Of a DNA stretch of 64,000 nt, positions 8,371-17,450 are shown in pieces. The notes below the pieces were generated by a model, which had not been told where the DNA came from, did no database searches, and worked only from the letters and a program-made list of their open reading frames with translations. The DNA is from Peristeroidobacter soli. Its GTDB lineage: Bacteria > Pseudomonadota > Gammaproteobacteria > Steroidobacterales > Steroidobacteraceae. Both the position numbers and the translations under genes were made by a program. Numbering within the stretch: the stretch's first letter is position 1; every line of letters begins with the position of its first letter. The stretch is from the NCBI RefSeq assembly GCF_004138485.1, contig NZ_RYEV01000003.1, positions 124,001 through 188,000 on the forward strand. The letters run 5' to 3'.

Positions 8371-11300
8371 TTAAGGCGTCGCCGGAGAGATCTGTCCCGG
8401 CGCAGTGGCATGAGCGGCCGCGGACGATGCGGTCGTCTTCCTCACCTCGATCGCCGGCGGAATCAGTTTGTACATCACCGGCGTGACGACTCGTGCGATC
8501 AGTGTCGACGAGATCAGGCCGCCGATGATGACCCACGCCAGCGGCGAGTACATGCCCGCGTTCTGCAACGCCAGCGGCAACAGACCGCCGATCGCAGTCG
8601 CGCTGGTCAACAGAATCGGCAGGAAGCGAATCTCACCGGCGCGCTCGATGGCTTCATCCAGCGGCATGCCATCCGCTCTCAACTGGTTGGTGAAATCGAC
8701 CAGCAGGATCGAGTTCTTGGTTTCGATGCCAATCAGCGCAATGAAGCCGATGGTCGCCGTGAACGAGATGCTGTAACCGGCCAGGCCCAGCGCCAGGATG
8801 CCGCCGGCGATACCGAAGGGCACGACGCTCAGCACGATCAGCGTGCTCTTGAAACTGCCGAACTCCAGCACCAGCACCGCGACGATGCCGAGCAGCGCCA
8901 CGATCGTCGCAGCCTGCAAGCCGCCGAAACTTTCCGCGCGACTCTCCAGCTCGCCGCCCGGCACGTAGGAATATCCGCGCGGCCACTGCATTTGATCGAG
9001 TCGGCTCAACACTTCGGTCGTTACGCGATCGGTGTTGTAGCCGTTTTGAACTTCCGCATTGATCGTCACTGCCCGTGAACGGTTGTAGCGATCGATCTGA
9101 GTCGGCGCAGCGGCGAATTCCACTTGAGCGAGCTGGCTCAGCGGCAGCGTCGCTCCGCTCAGCGTCGTCACACGCACCTGATCGAGCGCGTGAATGTCGG
9201 CGCGCTCGGTGATCGGTGCGCGAACCATGATGTCGTACTGCTCGCCGTCGGTTTCCTTGTAGCGGCTCGCCGGAATTCCTGCGACCGCCAGTCGTACGGC
9301 ACGATCGAACTCGATCGCCGGCACGCCAAACAATGCCGCCTTCTGCGAGTCGATCTTCAGCTGCAAGTTGGTGCGCTTGATGCGCACGGGATTCTCGACA
9401 TCGCGCGTGCCCGGCGTCTCCTTGATCACTTGCTCGACCTTGCCCGCCAGCCGATCCAACTCGTCGAGCTCCGGTCCGACGACCCGAATCGCAATCGGCG
9501 CCGTGATCGGCGGACCGTTCTGGAACTCCTTCACATAGATGTGCGCGTTCGGATACTGCTTCAGCTCGCGACGCAGAGTCTCCAGTTTCTTGGGTGTGTC
9601 GCTGGTGTCGTACGATTTCAGCTTGACGAAGATGTCGCCGTAGTTGCTGGCGCCTTCGTTGCCGAACTCGTTGTAATAGATCTTCGGGTTGCCATGACCG
9701 AGGTTCGTGAAATACGACGCGACTTCGGGCAGCGCGGTCAAGCGCTGTTCGACGAACTTCAGCGCGCGATCGGTCTCGGCCAGGCTGCTGCCGTCAGGGG
9801 TCTCCACCGTCACGATGAAGTTTGGCGTATCCGCTTTCGGAAACAGACTGAAGCCGATGATGCCGCCCACGCCAATCATGATCACGAAACACGCCGCGAG
9901 CGAGCCCCACACGGTCAACTTCGGTTTGGTCAAGGCCCGATGCAACAGCGGCTGATAGAACCGGTGAATGCCACGTTGCACGGACTGCAGCAGTCGATTG
10001 CCTTCCGCTTTCTCGTGCTTGCTGAGAATGCGGCTGGCGAGGAAGGGGATGATGGTCAGTGCAATCAGCAACGATGCAAGCACCGTCGAAAGTACCGCCG
10101 TCGGCAGCACGCGAATGAATTTGCCGGACGGGCCGGACAGCATCATCAACGGCAGGAAGGCGAAGATGATCGTAGCCGTACAGCCGAGGATCGCCAGGAA
10201 GATCTGACGCGTCGCCAGGATTGCCGCCTGCGTGCGCGAATGGCCCTCGCGCAGGAAGCGTGAGATGTTTTCAACGACGACGATGGAGTCGTCCACGAGC
10301 AGGCCGAGCGCGACGACGAAGCCGGCGATCGAAATCTGATTCAGCGAGTAACCCACCATGTGCAGCGTGGACACGCCGATGGCCAGCGACAGCGGAATGG
10401 AGATCATCACGATGCTGGCAGCACGCAGGCCGAGCGGCAGCAATGTGATGGCGACCAGCGCGATCGCGATGGCGAAGTCGGTGGTCAGCCGATTCAAGCG
10501 TGTCGCGACGTTGTCCGATTGATCGAAGCCCAGTTCCAGCTTGATGCGCTTGGGCAGTTGCTGCTCGAATTTCTTCGAAGCTTCCAGGATACGCTTGCGG
10601 ACCTCGAAGATGTTGTAGCCGTCTTTCTGATTGGCGGTGACGAACACAGCGCGCTGGCCGTTGAAGCGGCCCAGGTACGTATGTTCCTGCGTATCCCAGT
10701 TCACTTCGGCGACATCGCGAATACGCACGGTGCGGCCGTCGATGGCGGCGACGACGGTGTCGCGCACTTCGTCCAATGATTCGTAGCTGCCCGAAGTCTT
10801 GACGCTGAAGCTGCGGCTGCCCACATCGATCGCGCCGCCGGGTACCGTCGTGTTCTCGCTCTGCAGAGCTTCGATCACCCTGCTGGGTGCGAGCCGCAGC
10901 TCGGCCATGCGAGGCAGATCGAGCGCCACGCGCAGCTCGCGAGCGGGATAGGCCCACGTTTCGGCGGTGCGGACGCCGTCGACGGCTTTCAACATGTCTT
11001 TGAGATCGCGCGCCTGATCTTCCAGCTCGCGATACGGCGCATCCGGCGACACCAGCGCGAACTGCACAATGTTCACCAGCCCCGGATTGCTCTTCTTGAT
11101 TTCCAGTCGCGCGATTTCGGCCGGCAGCGTGGGGCGCAGCGCGTTGATCTCTCGCACCACCTCGTCGTATTTCTTTTCGGCATCGGCCGTGCTGTAGAAC
11201 TCGGCGACCATCGTGGCCAGGCCATCGTTGCTGAACGACTCGATCTTCTTGATGTCGTCCAGCTCACTGATCCGATCCTCGATGGGTTTGACGACCAGGC

Positions 11301-11481
11301 GTTCGACATCCCGAGGTTCGGCGCCGGGGTACGCGACGATGATCTGATAGATCGGGATCGGGAAGTACGGGTCTTCCTGTCGCGGAATGCTCATGAACGA
11401 GGAGATGCCGAGCGCCACCAGCATGGCGAACGCGACCAGCGTGAACTGGTAGCGCTTGATGGGGAATTCCAGGAAGCTCAT
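8371..11481 (-). CDS. RND-family efflux transporter, inner-membrane pump subunit
   Basis: A 1036-residue RND transporter of normal AcrB length. A first membrane helix lies at residues about 12-30. Two large periplasmic loops are separated by membrane blocks, with the proton-relay Asp pair in LGLLVDDSIVVVENI (about residue 395) and a second membrane half ending before a short Ala/Thr-rich tail. The family exports drugs, solvents or lipophilic compounds by proton antiport. It is the third gene after the outer-membrane channel and the membrane-fusion protein, 3 bases downstream of the latter. The sequence does not fix the substrate. Confidence 0.94.
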   Translation of the reverse strand: MSFLEFPIKRYQFTLVAFAMLVALGISSFMSIPRQEDPYFPIPIYQIIVAYPGAEPRDVERLVVKPIEDRISELDDIKKIESFSNDGLATMVAEFYSTADAEKKYDEVVREINALRPTLPAEIARLEIKKSNPGLVNIVQFALVSPDAPYRELEDQARDLKDMLKAVDGVRTAETWAYPARELRVALDLPRMAELRLAPSRVIEALQSENTTVPGGAIDVGSRSFSVKTSGSYESLDEVRDTVVAAIDGRTVRIRDVAEVNWDTQEHTYLGRFNGQRAVFVTANQKDGYNIFEVRKRILEASKKFEQQLPKRIKLELGFDQSDNVATRLNRLTTDFAIAIALVAITLLPLGLRAASIVMISIPLSLAIGVSTLHMVGYSLNQISIAGFVVALGLLVDDSIVVVENISRFLREGHSRTQAAILATRQIFLAILGCTATIIFAFLPLMMLSGPSGKFIRVLPTAVLSTVLASLLIALTIIPFLASRILSKHEKAEGNRLLQSVQRGIHRFYQPLLHRALTKPKLTVWGSLAACFVIMIGVGGIIGFSLFPKADTPNFIVTVETPDGSSLAETDRALKFVEQRLTALPEVASYFTNLGHGNPKIYYNEFGNEGASNYGDIFVKLKSYDTSDTPKKLETLRRELKQYPNAHIYVKEFQNGPPITAPIAIRVVGPELDELDRLAGKVEQVIKETPGTRDVENPVRIKRTNLQLKIDSQKAALFGVPAIEFDRAVRLAVAGIPASRYKETDGEQYDIMVRAPITERADIHALDQVRVTTLSGATLPLSQLAQVEFAAAPTQIDRYNRSRAVTINAEVQNGYNTDRVTTEVLSRLDQMQWPRGYSYVPGGELESRAESFGGLQAATIVALLGIVAVLVLEFGSFKSTLIVLSVVPFGIAGGILALGLAGYSISFTATIGFIALIGIETKNSILLVDFTNQLRADGMPLDEAIERAGEIRFLPILLTSATAIGGLLPLALQNAGMYSPLAWVIIGGLISSTLIARVVTPVMYKLIPPAIEVRKTTASSAAAHATAPGQISPATP

Positions 11482-11484
11482 GGG

Positions 11485-12555
11485 CTACTCCCGGTTCGCC
11501 GTCAGAGGCTCGGCGAGGGCCACTTCCTCGCCGTCTTCCAGATATTGCGCGCCGTCGGTGATGACTTGCTCGCCAGCCTTCAGGCCGGTGTCGAGCGCGA
11601 CGGTCTCGCCTTCGATGAAGGCCACATTGACCTCGCGACGACGGGCGTGATTCTGTTCGAGCACGAACACGCGGGCGGTGCGGCCGTCTCCCTCGACAAT
11701 AGCGCCGATGGGAACGTAGATACGCTCGCCGGCTTTGGCGGTCGACGGAATGATGGTGAGCTTCGCGACCAGGCCGCTCTTCAACGGCAGATCGATCGGA
11801 TCCAACGAAACTTCGATGCCGAACATGCCGCTGCCCGTATCGGAGGCGCCGGATACTTCAGTGACTTTGCCGGCCAATGTCTTGCCGGGCAGGGCATCGA
11901 GGCGAATCTGCGCTTCGTCGCCCAACTTCACTTGCACGATTTCGCGATCGGCCAGGCCGGTGCGCACGATAAAACCTTTGTCCTTCGAGCCGAGCACCAG
12001 GATGGGATTGCCGGCCTGGACCAGCTCGCGCTCTTCAGCGAGGCGACGCAGAACGGTGCCGTCGTGAGGCGCAACGATGGCGGCATAACTCCAGTTGAAC
12101 CTGGCCGAGTTCAAAGCCGCTTCATTGACTGCGAGCTGTGTGCGCAGATCCTGCAGCTGTTCGAGGCTGATGACTTTGTCCGCATACAAACGCTCGCCGC
12201 GCTCGAGATCACGACGCGCCTTCTCATGAGCCTGCGCCGCTTGCTCGACCTGAGCATCGATTTCCGTCTGCTCGATCTCGGCGAGCTTCTGACCTTTGCG
12301 CACTTGCTCGCCCTCGGTCACCGACAACCGGCGAATGACACCGCCCACTTTGAACGACAGGCGAATCTCGTCTTCGTTGGCAAGCAAGCCGTTGGTGCGA
12401 ATAGTGGGCGCCGCCGGACCGACAACCGCCGGTGCCGTGCGAACTCGTGCAAGCTCGACCGGCGGTGGATCGTCAGCGTTGCTGTTGCAGCCCGCGATGG
12501 CCAGCAAGCTGGCGGACAGCAGCAGCGGAGGTAGAACACTGAACAGGCGCGGCAT
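11485..12555 (-). CDS. RND efflux periplasmic adaptor (membrane-fusion) lipoprotein
   Basis: A 356-residue HlyD/AcrA-type adaptor. The lipobox LLAIAGC puts the acylated Cys at position 23, so it is anchored in the inner membrane. It shows the barrel-sandwich/lipoyl segment (GVIRRLSVTEGEQVRKGQKLAEIEQ), a coiled-coil hairpin (about residues 95-150), the returning lipoyl half (APHDGTVLRRLAEERELV) and the beta-barrel and membrane-proximal domains. It links the RND pump to the outer-membrane channel. Two bases separate it from the channel gene. Confidence 0.93.
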   Translation of the reverse strand: MPRLFSVLPPLLLSASLLAIAGCNSNADDPPPVELARVRTAPAVVGPAAPTIRTNGLLANEDEIRLSFKVGGVIRRLSVTEGEQVRKGQKLAEIEQTEIDAQVEQAAQAHEKARRDLERGERLYADKVISLEQLQDLRTQLAVNEAALNSARFNWSYAAIVAPHDGTVLRRLAEERELVQAGNPILVLGSKDKGFIVRTGLADREIVQVKLGDEAQIRLDALPGKTLAGKVTEVSGASDTGSGMFGIEVSLDPIDLPLKSGLVAKLTIIPSTAKAGERIYVPIGAIVEGDGRTARVFVLEQNHARRREVNVAFIEGETVALDTGLKAGEQVITDGAQYLEDGEEVALAEPLTANRE

Positions 12556-12557
12556 GA

Positions 12558-13973
12558 TCAGACTCCTGGATCGAGCGGGATTTCACCCGTCGAGGTCGCA
12601 TATTCCAGCTCGGCGCGGCGCGCGAGCACGTTGAAGCGGGTGAGGTTGTGATTCAGCTCGGCGCTGGTGAGCGCGCTGCGGGCGTCGATGAATTCGACCT
12701 GGCTGATCACCCCTTCGTCACGTTTGCGGCTGGCAATACGGAAGGCCGCGCGCGCCGCTTCCGCTCGAGCCGCGGCGGTTGCCAGCGAATCCCGCGCGGT
12801 GGTGAGCCGATCGTAAGACTGTTGCACTTCGAGCCGGATCTGTTGCGCGATCTCTTCCTGTCGCAACACGAGTTGTTTCTCGGCGGAGCGTGCTTGATGA
12901 ACGCGCGCAGTGTCGCCGCCGCCATCGAAGATGCGCCAGCTGAAGATGAGCGACGCCGTGCCGAAGTTATAGCCGTCGCCGAAACGATAGTCCTCGCCCT
13001 GTGTGCCCGCATCCACGCCGAGCGACAAGGTCGGCCATTTCTGCTTTCGAGCAATCCGCACCTGCTCTTCGCTCGCGCGTCGCAACTGTTCGTTCTGTGC
13101 GATCTCCGGACGACGATTCAGCGCCGTCGACCACAGCTGCTCGAGCGCGGCTTCGCTGCCGGTAGCGTTGTTGGGAGGCGAGGTGGGCTCGATCGACGAC
13201 TGCAGCTGTCGATTGAGCAGGAAGTTGAAAAAGCTCTGCGCCTGAGTGGCCAGATTCTGGGTGTCGCGCTTCTGTTGTTCGACTTCCAGCAGCTCGGCCT
13301 TGGCTCGCAGCACCAGGTCTTCGGTGATCTTGCCGTTACCGAACAACGATTCGTTGACGCGCAGATTCTCTTGTAACAAGGCTTCGCTGGCGGCAACGAT
13401 CTCGACCGAGCTGCGCGCTTTCAGCCAATCCACGTACGCGACGGTGATGTCGCGACGGAGTGCGCGCGCAATCGCCATTCGATTGAAGCTGCTCGCGTCC
13501 AGCAACGCACGCTGAGCGCGGACGGCTGCGGGAATTGCAGGCGCATATAACGGCTGACGCAACAGCACTCGCGTATCCTGTTCTTCGGTGCGCAGGAACG
13601 GAATGCTCTGATCCGCCACTTGCGGGAAACGCGCCGGCTGGCCTTGCGCCACCAGCATCTCGTTCAAGGTCGAGTAAACCGGATTGAGTGCGGAGCCCAT
13701 CGGAATATCGATGACCCGGCCGCCCTCGGCGCGGGTATAGCGAGCTTCGAAAGAAAGCTCGGGGAAGAATCGGGCGCGCGCCTCCGCGAGGGCCCCTGCC
13801 GCCTTTTCTACTTCGAGATGCTGGCTCTGCAGGGCGAGGTTGCTGCGCAAGCCTTCGGCCACATAGTTGGCGACGACCGAATCGAAGTCACCGCCGCCCG
13901 CTGGCGCTTGCGCCCCAGCGCCGGTCGCGCTCAGGCACAGGCCGATCATCGCCAGAAGAGGTGGCGCTCGCAT
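12558..13973 (-). CDS. TolC-family outer-membrane efflux channel
   Basis: I place the start at the ATG at 13973 (471 residues): it is preceded by AAAGGGA at a good distance and gives a clean signal peptide ending GAGAQ. An in-frame start at 14012 would add 13 unlikely residues. Two repeated outer-membrane efflux domains are visible, each ending in a long amphipathic helix (for example ARAEAARAAFRIASRKRDEG). It is the first gene of the efflux operon, with an operator candidate 53 bases upstream at 14026-14040. Confidence 0.92.
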   Translation of the reverse strand: MRAPPLLAMIGLCLSATGAGAQAPAGGGDFDSVVANYVAEGLRSNLALQSQHLEVEKAAGALAEARARFFPELSFEARYTRAEGGRVIDIPMGSALNPVYSTLNEMLVAQGQPARFPQVADQSIPFLRTEEQDTRVLLRQPLYAPAIPAAVRAQRALLDASSFNRMAIARALRRDITVAYVDWLKARSSVEIVAASEALLQENLRVNESLFGNGKITEDLVLRAKAELLEVEQQKRDTQNLATQAQSFFNFLLNRQLQSSIEPTSPPNNATGSEAALEQLWSTALNRRPEIAQNEQLRRASEEQVRIARKQKWPTLSLGVDAGTQGEDYRFGDGYNFGTASLIFSWRIFDGGGDTARVHQARSAEKQLVLRQEEIAQQIRLEVQQSYDRLTTARDSLATAAARAEAARAAFRIASRKRDEGVISQVEFIDARSALTSAELNHNLTRFNVLARRAELEYATSTGEIPLDPGV

Positions 13974-14025
13974 GCTCGATCCCTTTCGTGGCGCTCCGTC
14001 ATCGATTGCCACAACTGTTCAGTCG

Positions 14026-14040
14026 TTAGACAAGTGTCAA
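14026..14040. promoter_or_regulatory. TetR operator candidate upstream of the efflux operon
   Basis: TTAGACAAGTGTCAA contains the inverted repeat GACA-AG-TGTC and shares the exact right half AGTGTCAA with the perfect palindrome in front of the adjacent tetR gene (14746-14760). It lies between the end of tetR and the start of the channel gene. Confidence 0.5.
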
Positions 14041-14064
14041 AAATGGCTCAAATAAAAACCAGCG

Positions 14065-14724
14065 TTAACCGGCCAACGACCGCCCCGTACCGGCCAATGT
14101 GTAGCGAATCATCGCGATGGCTTGCTGGGTCAGCTGCGGCACCGTGATGCCGGACTCCGCCAGCGGGCCGGCCTTGGTAATCGCAATCTGGGTCAACCCG
14201 TGCGTAAAACCCCACAGCACCCGGGAAGTGACTTGCAGGTCGCCGAGGTCGGCGCGGATGCTTCCATCGCGTTGCCCGGCTGCCAGCGAAGCCACCACCA
14301 CACCGTGAACCTTCAGGCCCATCTGGAACGCGGCGGCTTCATGCGACCCCTCTACCGGCGTGCCGGTCGCACGCTGTTCCAGGCGCGAGCAAGCATCGAA
14401 ATAATGGGGAAATTCCATGCCGAACGCCATGTACGCCCGCCCTATGGCTTCGATCTGATCGAGGCCGATGCGAGTGCGCGCACTGGCCTCTTCGAAGCGT
14501 GAGTGAAGTGTTTCCATCGCCCGACCGGTGATCGCCAGCAGCAGTTCGCCCTTGTCCTTGAAGTACACGTATACCAGAGCTCGACTTAGGCGAGCCTTAC
14601 GTGCCACGCCGTCCATGGTGACGGCTTCCCAACCGGTCTCCCGGTACAGGCCCTCGGCCGCGTCGACGATTTCATTGCGTCGGCGGTCTTTCTCTTCCTG
14701 GCGGCGGTCGGCGATATAGGACAT
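14065..14724 (-). CDS. TetR-family repressor of the efflux operon
   Basis: The start is the ATG at 14724 (219 residues, MSYIADRRQEEKDRRRNEIV). A TTG-initiated extension would run through the operator. The N-terminal TetR helix-turn-helix is at about residues 18-65 (EAVTMDGVARKARLSRALVYVYFKDKGELL). The C-terminal all-helical domain would bind the inducer. It lies 91 bases upstream of the channel gene on the same strand, and two related inverted repeats flank it, so it probably represses both itself and the pump, as in AcrR-type systems. Confidence 0.9.
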   Translation of the reverse strand: MSYIADRRQEEKDRRRNEIVDAAEGLYRETGWEAVTMDGVARKARLSRALVYVYFKDKGELLLAITGRAMETLHSRFEEASARTRIGLDQIEAIGRAYMAFGMEFPHYFDACSRLEQRATGTPVEGSHEAAAFQMGLKVHGVVVASLAAGQRDGSIRADLGDLQVTSRVLWGFTHGLTQIAITKAGPLAESGITVPQLTQQAIAMIRYTLAGTGRSLAG

Positions 14725-14745
14725 GGGCGCATGGTGCGCCAGTAT

Positions 14746-14760
14746 TTGACACAGTGTCAA
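14746..14760. promoter_or_regulatory. perfect palindrome, likely TetR autoregulatory operator
   Basis: TTGACAC-A-GTGTCAA is a perfect 7-1-7 inverted repeat ending 21 bases before the tetR start codon. The AGTGTCAA half recurs at 14033-14040 in front of the efflux genes. A TTAGACA half-site, found at 14026, also occurs on the minus strand near 14777. Confidence 0.65.
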
Positions 14761-14775
14761 TGACTAAATCGATGT

Positions 14776-16578
14776 CTAAGAATGGGTTGGCTGAACGCCC
14801 ACCACGAGGGTCCCCGGGCCGCCGTGGGCGGTAAGGGTGCTGCCGACCGGCATCACGAAAGCGCTTTCTATACAAGGATGCGCGCGCCGCAGTTGTTCGA
14901 GCAGGTCGTGCGCATCGGCCTCTGCATTCGCATGACCGATGCCGACGCGATAGGACCGGCCCCTATGCATGCGCCGGGTGATGAAGCGGATCAATTTGGC
15001 CCGCCGATTGCGTCGGCCGAACAGCATGCCGGCGGGCGCGACGCGGCCGTCCGTGTGACTGGCGAGCACAGGCGACAGGCCCAACGCGTTCGCGATGGAT
15101 TTCACCGCAGGCTTCACGCGGCCACCACGAACGGCGTATTCGAGTGAGCCGATCAACGCGTACGTGCGCGTCAGAGGAATCATCTTGCGAACGGCGGCAA
15201 CGATGTATGCGGCGTCGAAACCCTTCGCGGCCAACTCAGCGGCGTAGATCGCGAGCAGGCCCTGACCGATCGATGCATTGCCTGAGTCGAGCACTTCAAT
15301 GGTGCTCGCACTTTGCACTCGCTCTGCCGCGGATTGCGCGGTGTTGTGCGTGCCGCTGACCTTCCCTGTGACATTGATCGAAACGATCGCGTCGAAATGC
15401 GAGGCGAGGAATTCGAACTGACGACGAAAGTCGCCGGCCGGCGGCTGCGATGTCTTGGGATGTTTCGGATTGCGAACCAGCTCGGCCAGGAATTCCTCGG
15501 GCGACAGACCGACCTTATCCAGATAACTCTGCTCGCCGAATTGAATGCGCAGGGGCACGACGTGAATGCCGAGCTGATCGAGCAGGTCATCCGGAATGTC
15601 AGCGACTGAGTCCGTCACAACGGCAACGCGGCGCTGGCGGGCATGCGCCGCCTGTTGCTGGCGCTGCATGTCGTCGGCCTTCTGACCGGTCACTTCACCG
15701 AACGAGCCGGCGATGCGAAACACCTCGGCCGGCTCGTTGACGTGGATGTGAACTTTCGATTTGCGCGTCGTTCCCGCCAGCACCAGCGACGAACCGAGCG
15801 CGGCGAGTTGCTCGCGCAGCTTGCGACGATCGATGGTTGCATTCGTGATCGTGCACTCGGTGCAGAAGCGGTGAGACAGGTCGTGCGTTTCCCCAGCGGC
15901 CGCTTCATGTTCCGCCGCAGTGATGGCGACCTCAGCAGGTTCCGCATCGACATCACGATGCAAATGTTCCGCCATGCCTTCGAGCAAATCGACAAAGCCC
16001 TGCGCTCCGGCATCGACGACCCGAGCGGCGCGTAATTCCTCGAGCTGATCCGACGTCCGCTGAAGCGAGGTGCGAGCTTTGAGGAGTGCTTGCGAGAACA
16101 GGCCGAGGTAGTCATGCAAGCCCGTGGCGGCGAGCCGCGCGGTTTCGGCGGCGAAGTCGGTGATCACAGTGAGCACTGTGCCTTCGCGCGGTTCGGACAA
16201 ACTATCGCGAGCGTAGGTCGCGCCGGTGGTTACTGCTGTCGCGAATTGCGCAGTCGATAACGCGGCGTGTGATGCGGCGCTGTCGCCCATCCCTAGAAAG
16301 AACTGCGCCAGGATCGCACCGGAGTTGCCGCGAGCGCCATCGAGTGCCGCGTCGGCTGCGCGAGTGAGTGTGCTGCCGGCATGGTCATCCGCGCCTCGAC
16401 GGAGGCTCGCGAGCACGGCGCCCATGGTGAGTGCCATGTTGGTCCCGGTGTCGCCATCGGGGACGGGAAACACGTTGATCCGATTCAAATGCTCCTGATC
16501 GGCGAGCAGGCGTTGAATGCCGGCGCGGAGCAGGCGACTGAGGCGGGCGCCGTTCAGCGTATGAACTGGGGCAGGCAT
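14776..16578 (-). CDS. DhaL (DAK2)-DegV fusion protein, fatty-acid-kinase-like
   Basis: A 600-residue protein with three parts. Residues about 8-205 form a DhaL nucleotide-binding domain, with the metal-binding PVPDGDTGTNM (D41, D43) and GARGNSGAIL. Residues about 235-305 resemble the FakA middle domain, with C239, C242 and the H277-I-H279 pair that would suit a zinc site. Residues about 318-595 are a DegV/FakB lipid-binding domain beginning VAVVTDSVADIP, with the TSQPP loop at 376-380. In Firmicutes FakA and FakB are separate and phosphorylate fatty acids; here kinase and lipid carrier are one chain. The FakA C-terminal domain is missing. Monocistronic. Confidence 0.88.
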   Translation of the reverse strand: MPAPVHTLNGARLSRLLRAGIQRLLADQEHLNRINVFPVPDGDTGTNMALTMGAVLASLRRGADDHAGSTLTRAADAALDGARGNSGAILAQFFLGMGDSAASHAALSTAQFATAVTTGATYARDSLSEPREGTVLTVITDFAAETARLAATGLHDYLGLFSQALLKARTSLQRTSDQLEELRAARVVDAGAQGFVDLLEGMAEHLHRDVDAEPAEVAITAAEHEAAAGETHDLSHRFCTECTITNATIDRRKLREQLAALGSSLVLAGTTRKSKVHIHVNEPAEVFRIAGSFGEVTGQKADDMQRQQQAAHARQRRVAVVTDSVADIPDDLLDQLGIHVVPLRIQFGEQSYLDKVGLSPEEFLAELVRNPKHPKTSQPPAGDFRRQFEFLASHFDAIVSINVTGKVSGTHNTAQSAAERVQSASTIEVLDSGNASIGQGLLAIYAAELAAKGFDAAYIVAAVRKMIPLTRTYALIGSLEYAVRGGRVKPAVKSIANALGLSPVLASHTDGRVAPAGMLFGRRNRRAKLIRFITRRMHRGRSYRVGIGHANAEADAHDLLEQLRRAHPCIESAFVMPVGSTLTAHGGPGTLVVGVQPTHS

Positions 16579-16625
16579 GACAAGTCCGTTCGCCCTTCAT
16601 GCCCGCGAAGATTCACAGGCGTTGG

Positions 16626-17450
16626 TTATTGTCTTGGCAGCAGGAACCGCAAGCCGCGCTGGTTGAGAATCACGCCCTCGGGAGTAATCCGCTCCACGGT
16701 CGGGCCTTCTTTGAGCACTTCGCCTTCCAGGTACTTTTTCATGTTCACGAACACGAAGCGCTCGCTGGGCTTCTGCGAGTTCACGTGAATGTCCAGATGC
16801 AGGTCGGGCAGGTTGGTGCCGCTCGACGCCAGATCCTCGAGCGTCGGCAATGTTTCATTACCGACCAGCGCGCCACTGCCCGCAGCGGGCGCATTCGCGG
16901 CCTGTTTCGCTTCAAACACTGCGCCCGACGGCAGCGGAGCGACCGAAGGCGCTTGAATCTGACGAACCATCGGCGGGCCTTCGGGCACAGCCGCTGCGCT
17001 GGACAGATGTGAGTTCGCCGGATCCTCCGGATAACCCTCGCCGTAGCCGCTGGCTTCGTCCGCGAGCGAGCGCACTGACGGATCGGTCGGCACAGTCTGT
17101 TGATAGCTCTGCTGCTGCGGACGCTGCTGTTGCTGTTGATACTGATATTGGTACTGCTGCGCCGGTGCAGGCTGCGCGTTGTAATTCTGCTGAGGCACAG
17201 CTTGTGGCGGCGGCGCGCTTGGCACGGGAGCCGGTGCCGCTTGAGCTGACTGCGGCGACTTCGCGTCGCCATTGCGAAGCAGGACGACCAGCAACACCCC
17301 CAGATTCACGACCAGCAGCGCTGCCACCGCAACGACCCACCACGGCCGCTCGTTACTGCGCCGGACCGCTCGCACATCGGCCAGTGAAGGGCCGGTATTG
17401 CGTTGACGCTCGTTCTCGGATTTTTTCAGGGCATCGAGAATGAAGCTCAT
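16626..17450 (-). CDS. gspB: general secretion pathway protein B-like (GspB/ExeB)
   Basis: A 274-residue inner-membrane protein. It has a short cytoplasmic start (MSFILDALKKSENERQRN), one membrane helix at about residues 38-60, a long Pro/Gln/Tyr-rich periplasmic linker with low-complexity Gln runs, and a conserved C-terminal domain ending PEGVILNQRGLRFLLPRQ. This is the GspB layout: with GspA it helps install the GspD secretin through peptidoglycan. The gene overlaps the gspA-like stop by one base. The rest of the type II secretion operon is not in the window. Confidence 0.88.
   Translation of the reverse strand: MSFILDALKKSENERQRNTGPSLADVRAVRRSNERPWWVVAVAALLVVNLGVLLVVLLRNGDAKSPQSAQAAPAPVPSAPPPQAVPQQNYNAQPAPAQQYQYQYQQQQQRPQQQSYQQTVPTDPSVRSLADEASGYGEGYPEDPANSHLSSAAAVPEGPPMVRQIQAPSVAPLPSGAVFEAKQAANAPAAGSGALVGNETLPTLEDLASSGTNLPDLHLDIHVNSQKPSERFVFVNMKKYLEGEVLKEGPTVERITPEGVILNQRGLRFLLPRQ

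Noticed and set aside
14746-14760. TTG at 14760 as the tetR start
   Set aside because: It would place the coding region over the palindromic operator. The ATG at 14724 gives a normal TetR N-terminus.
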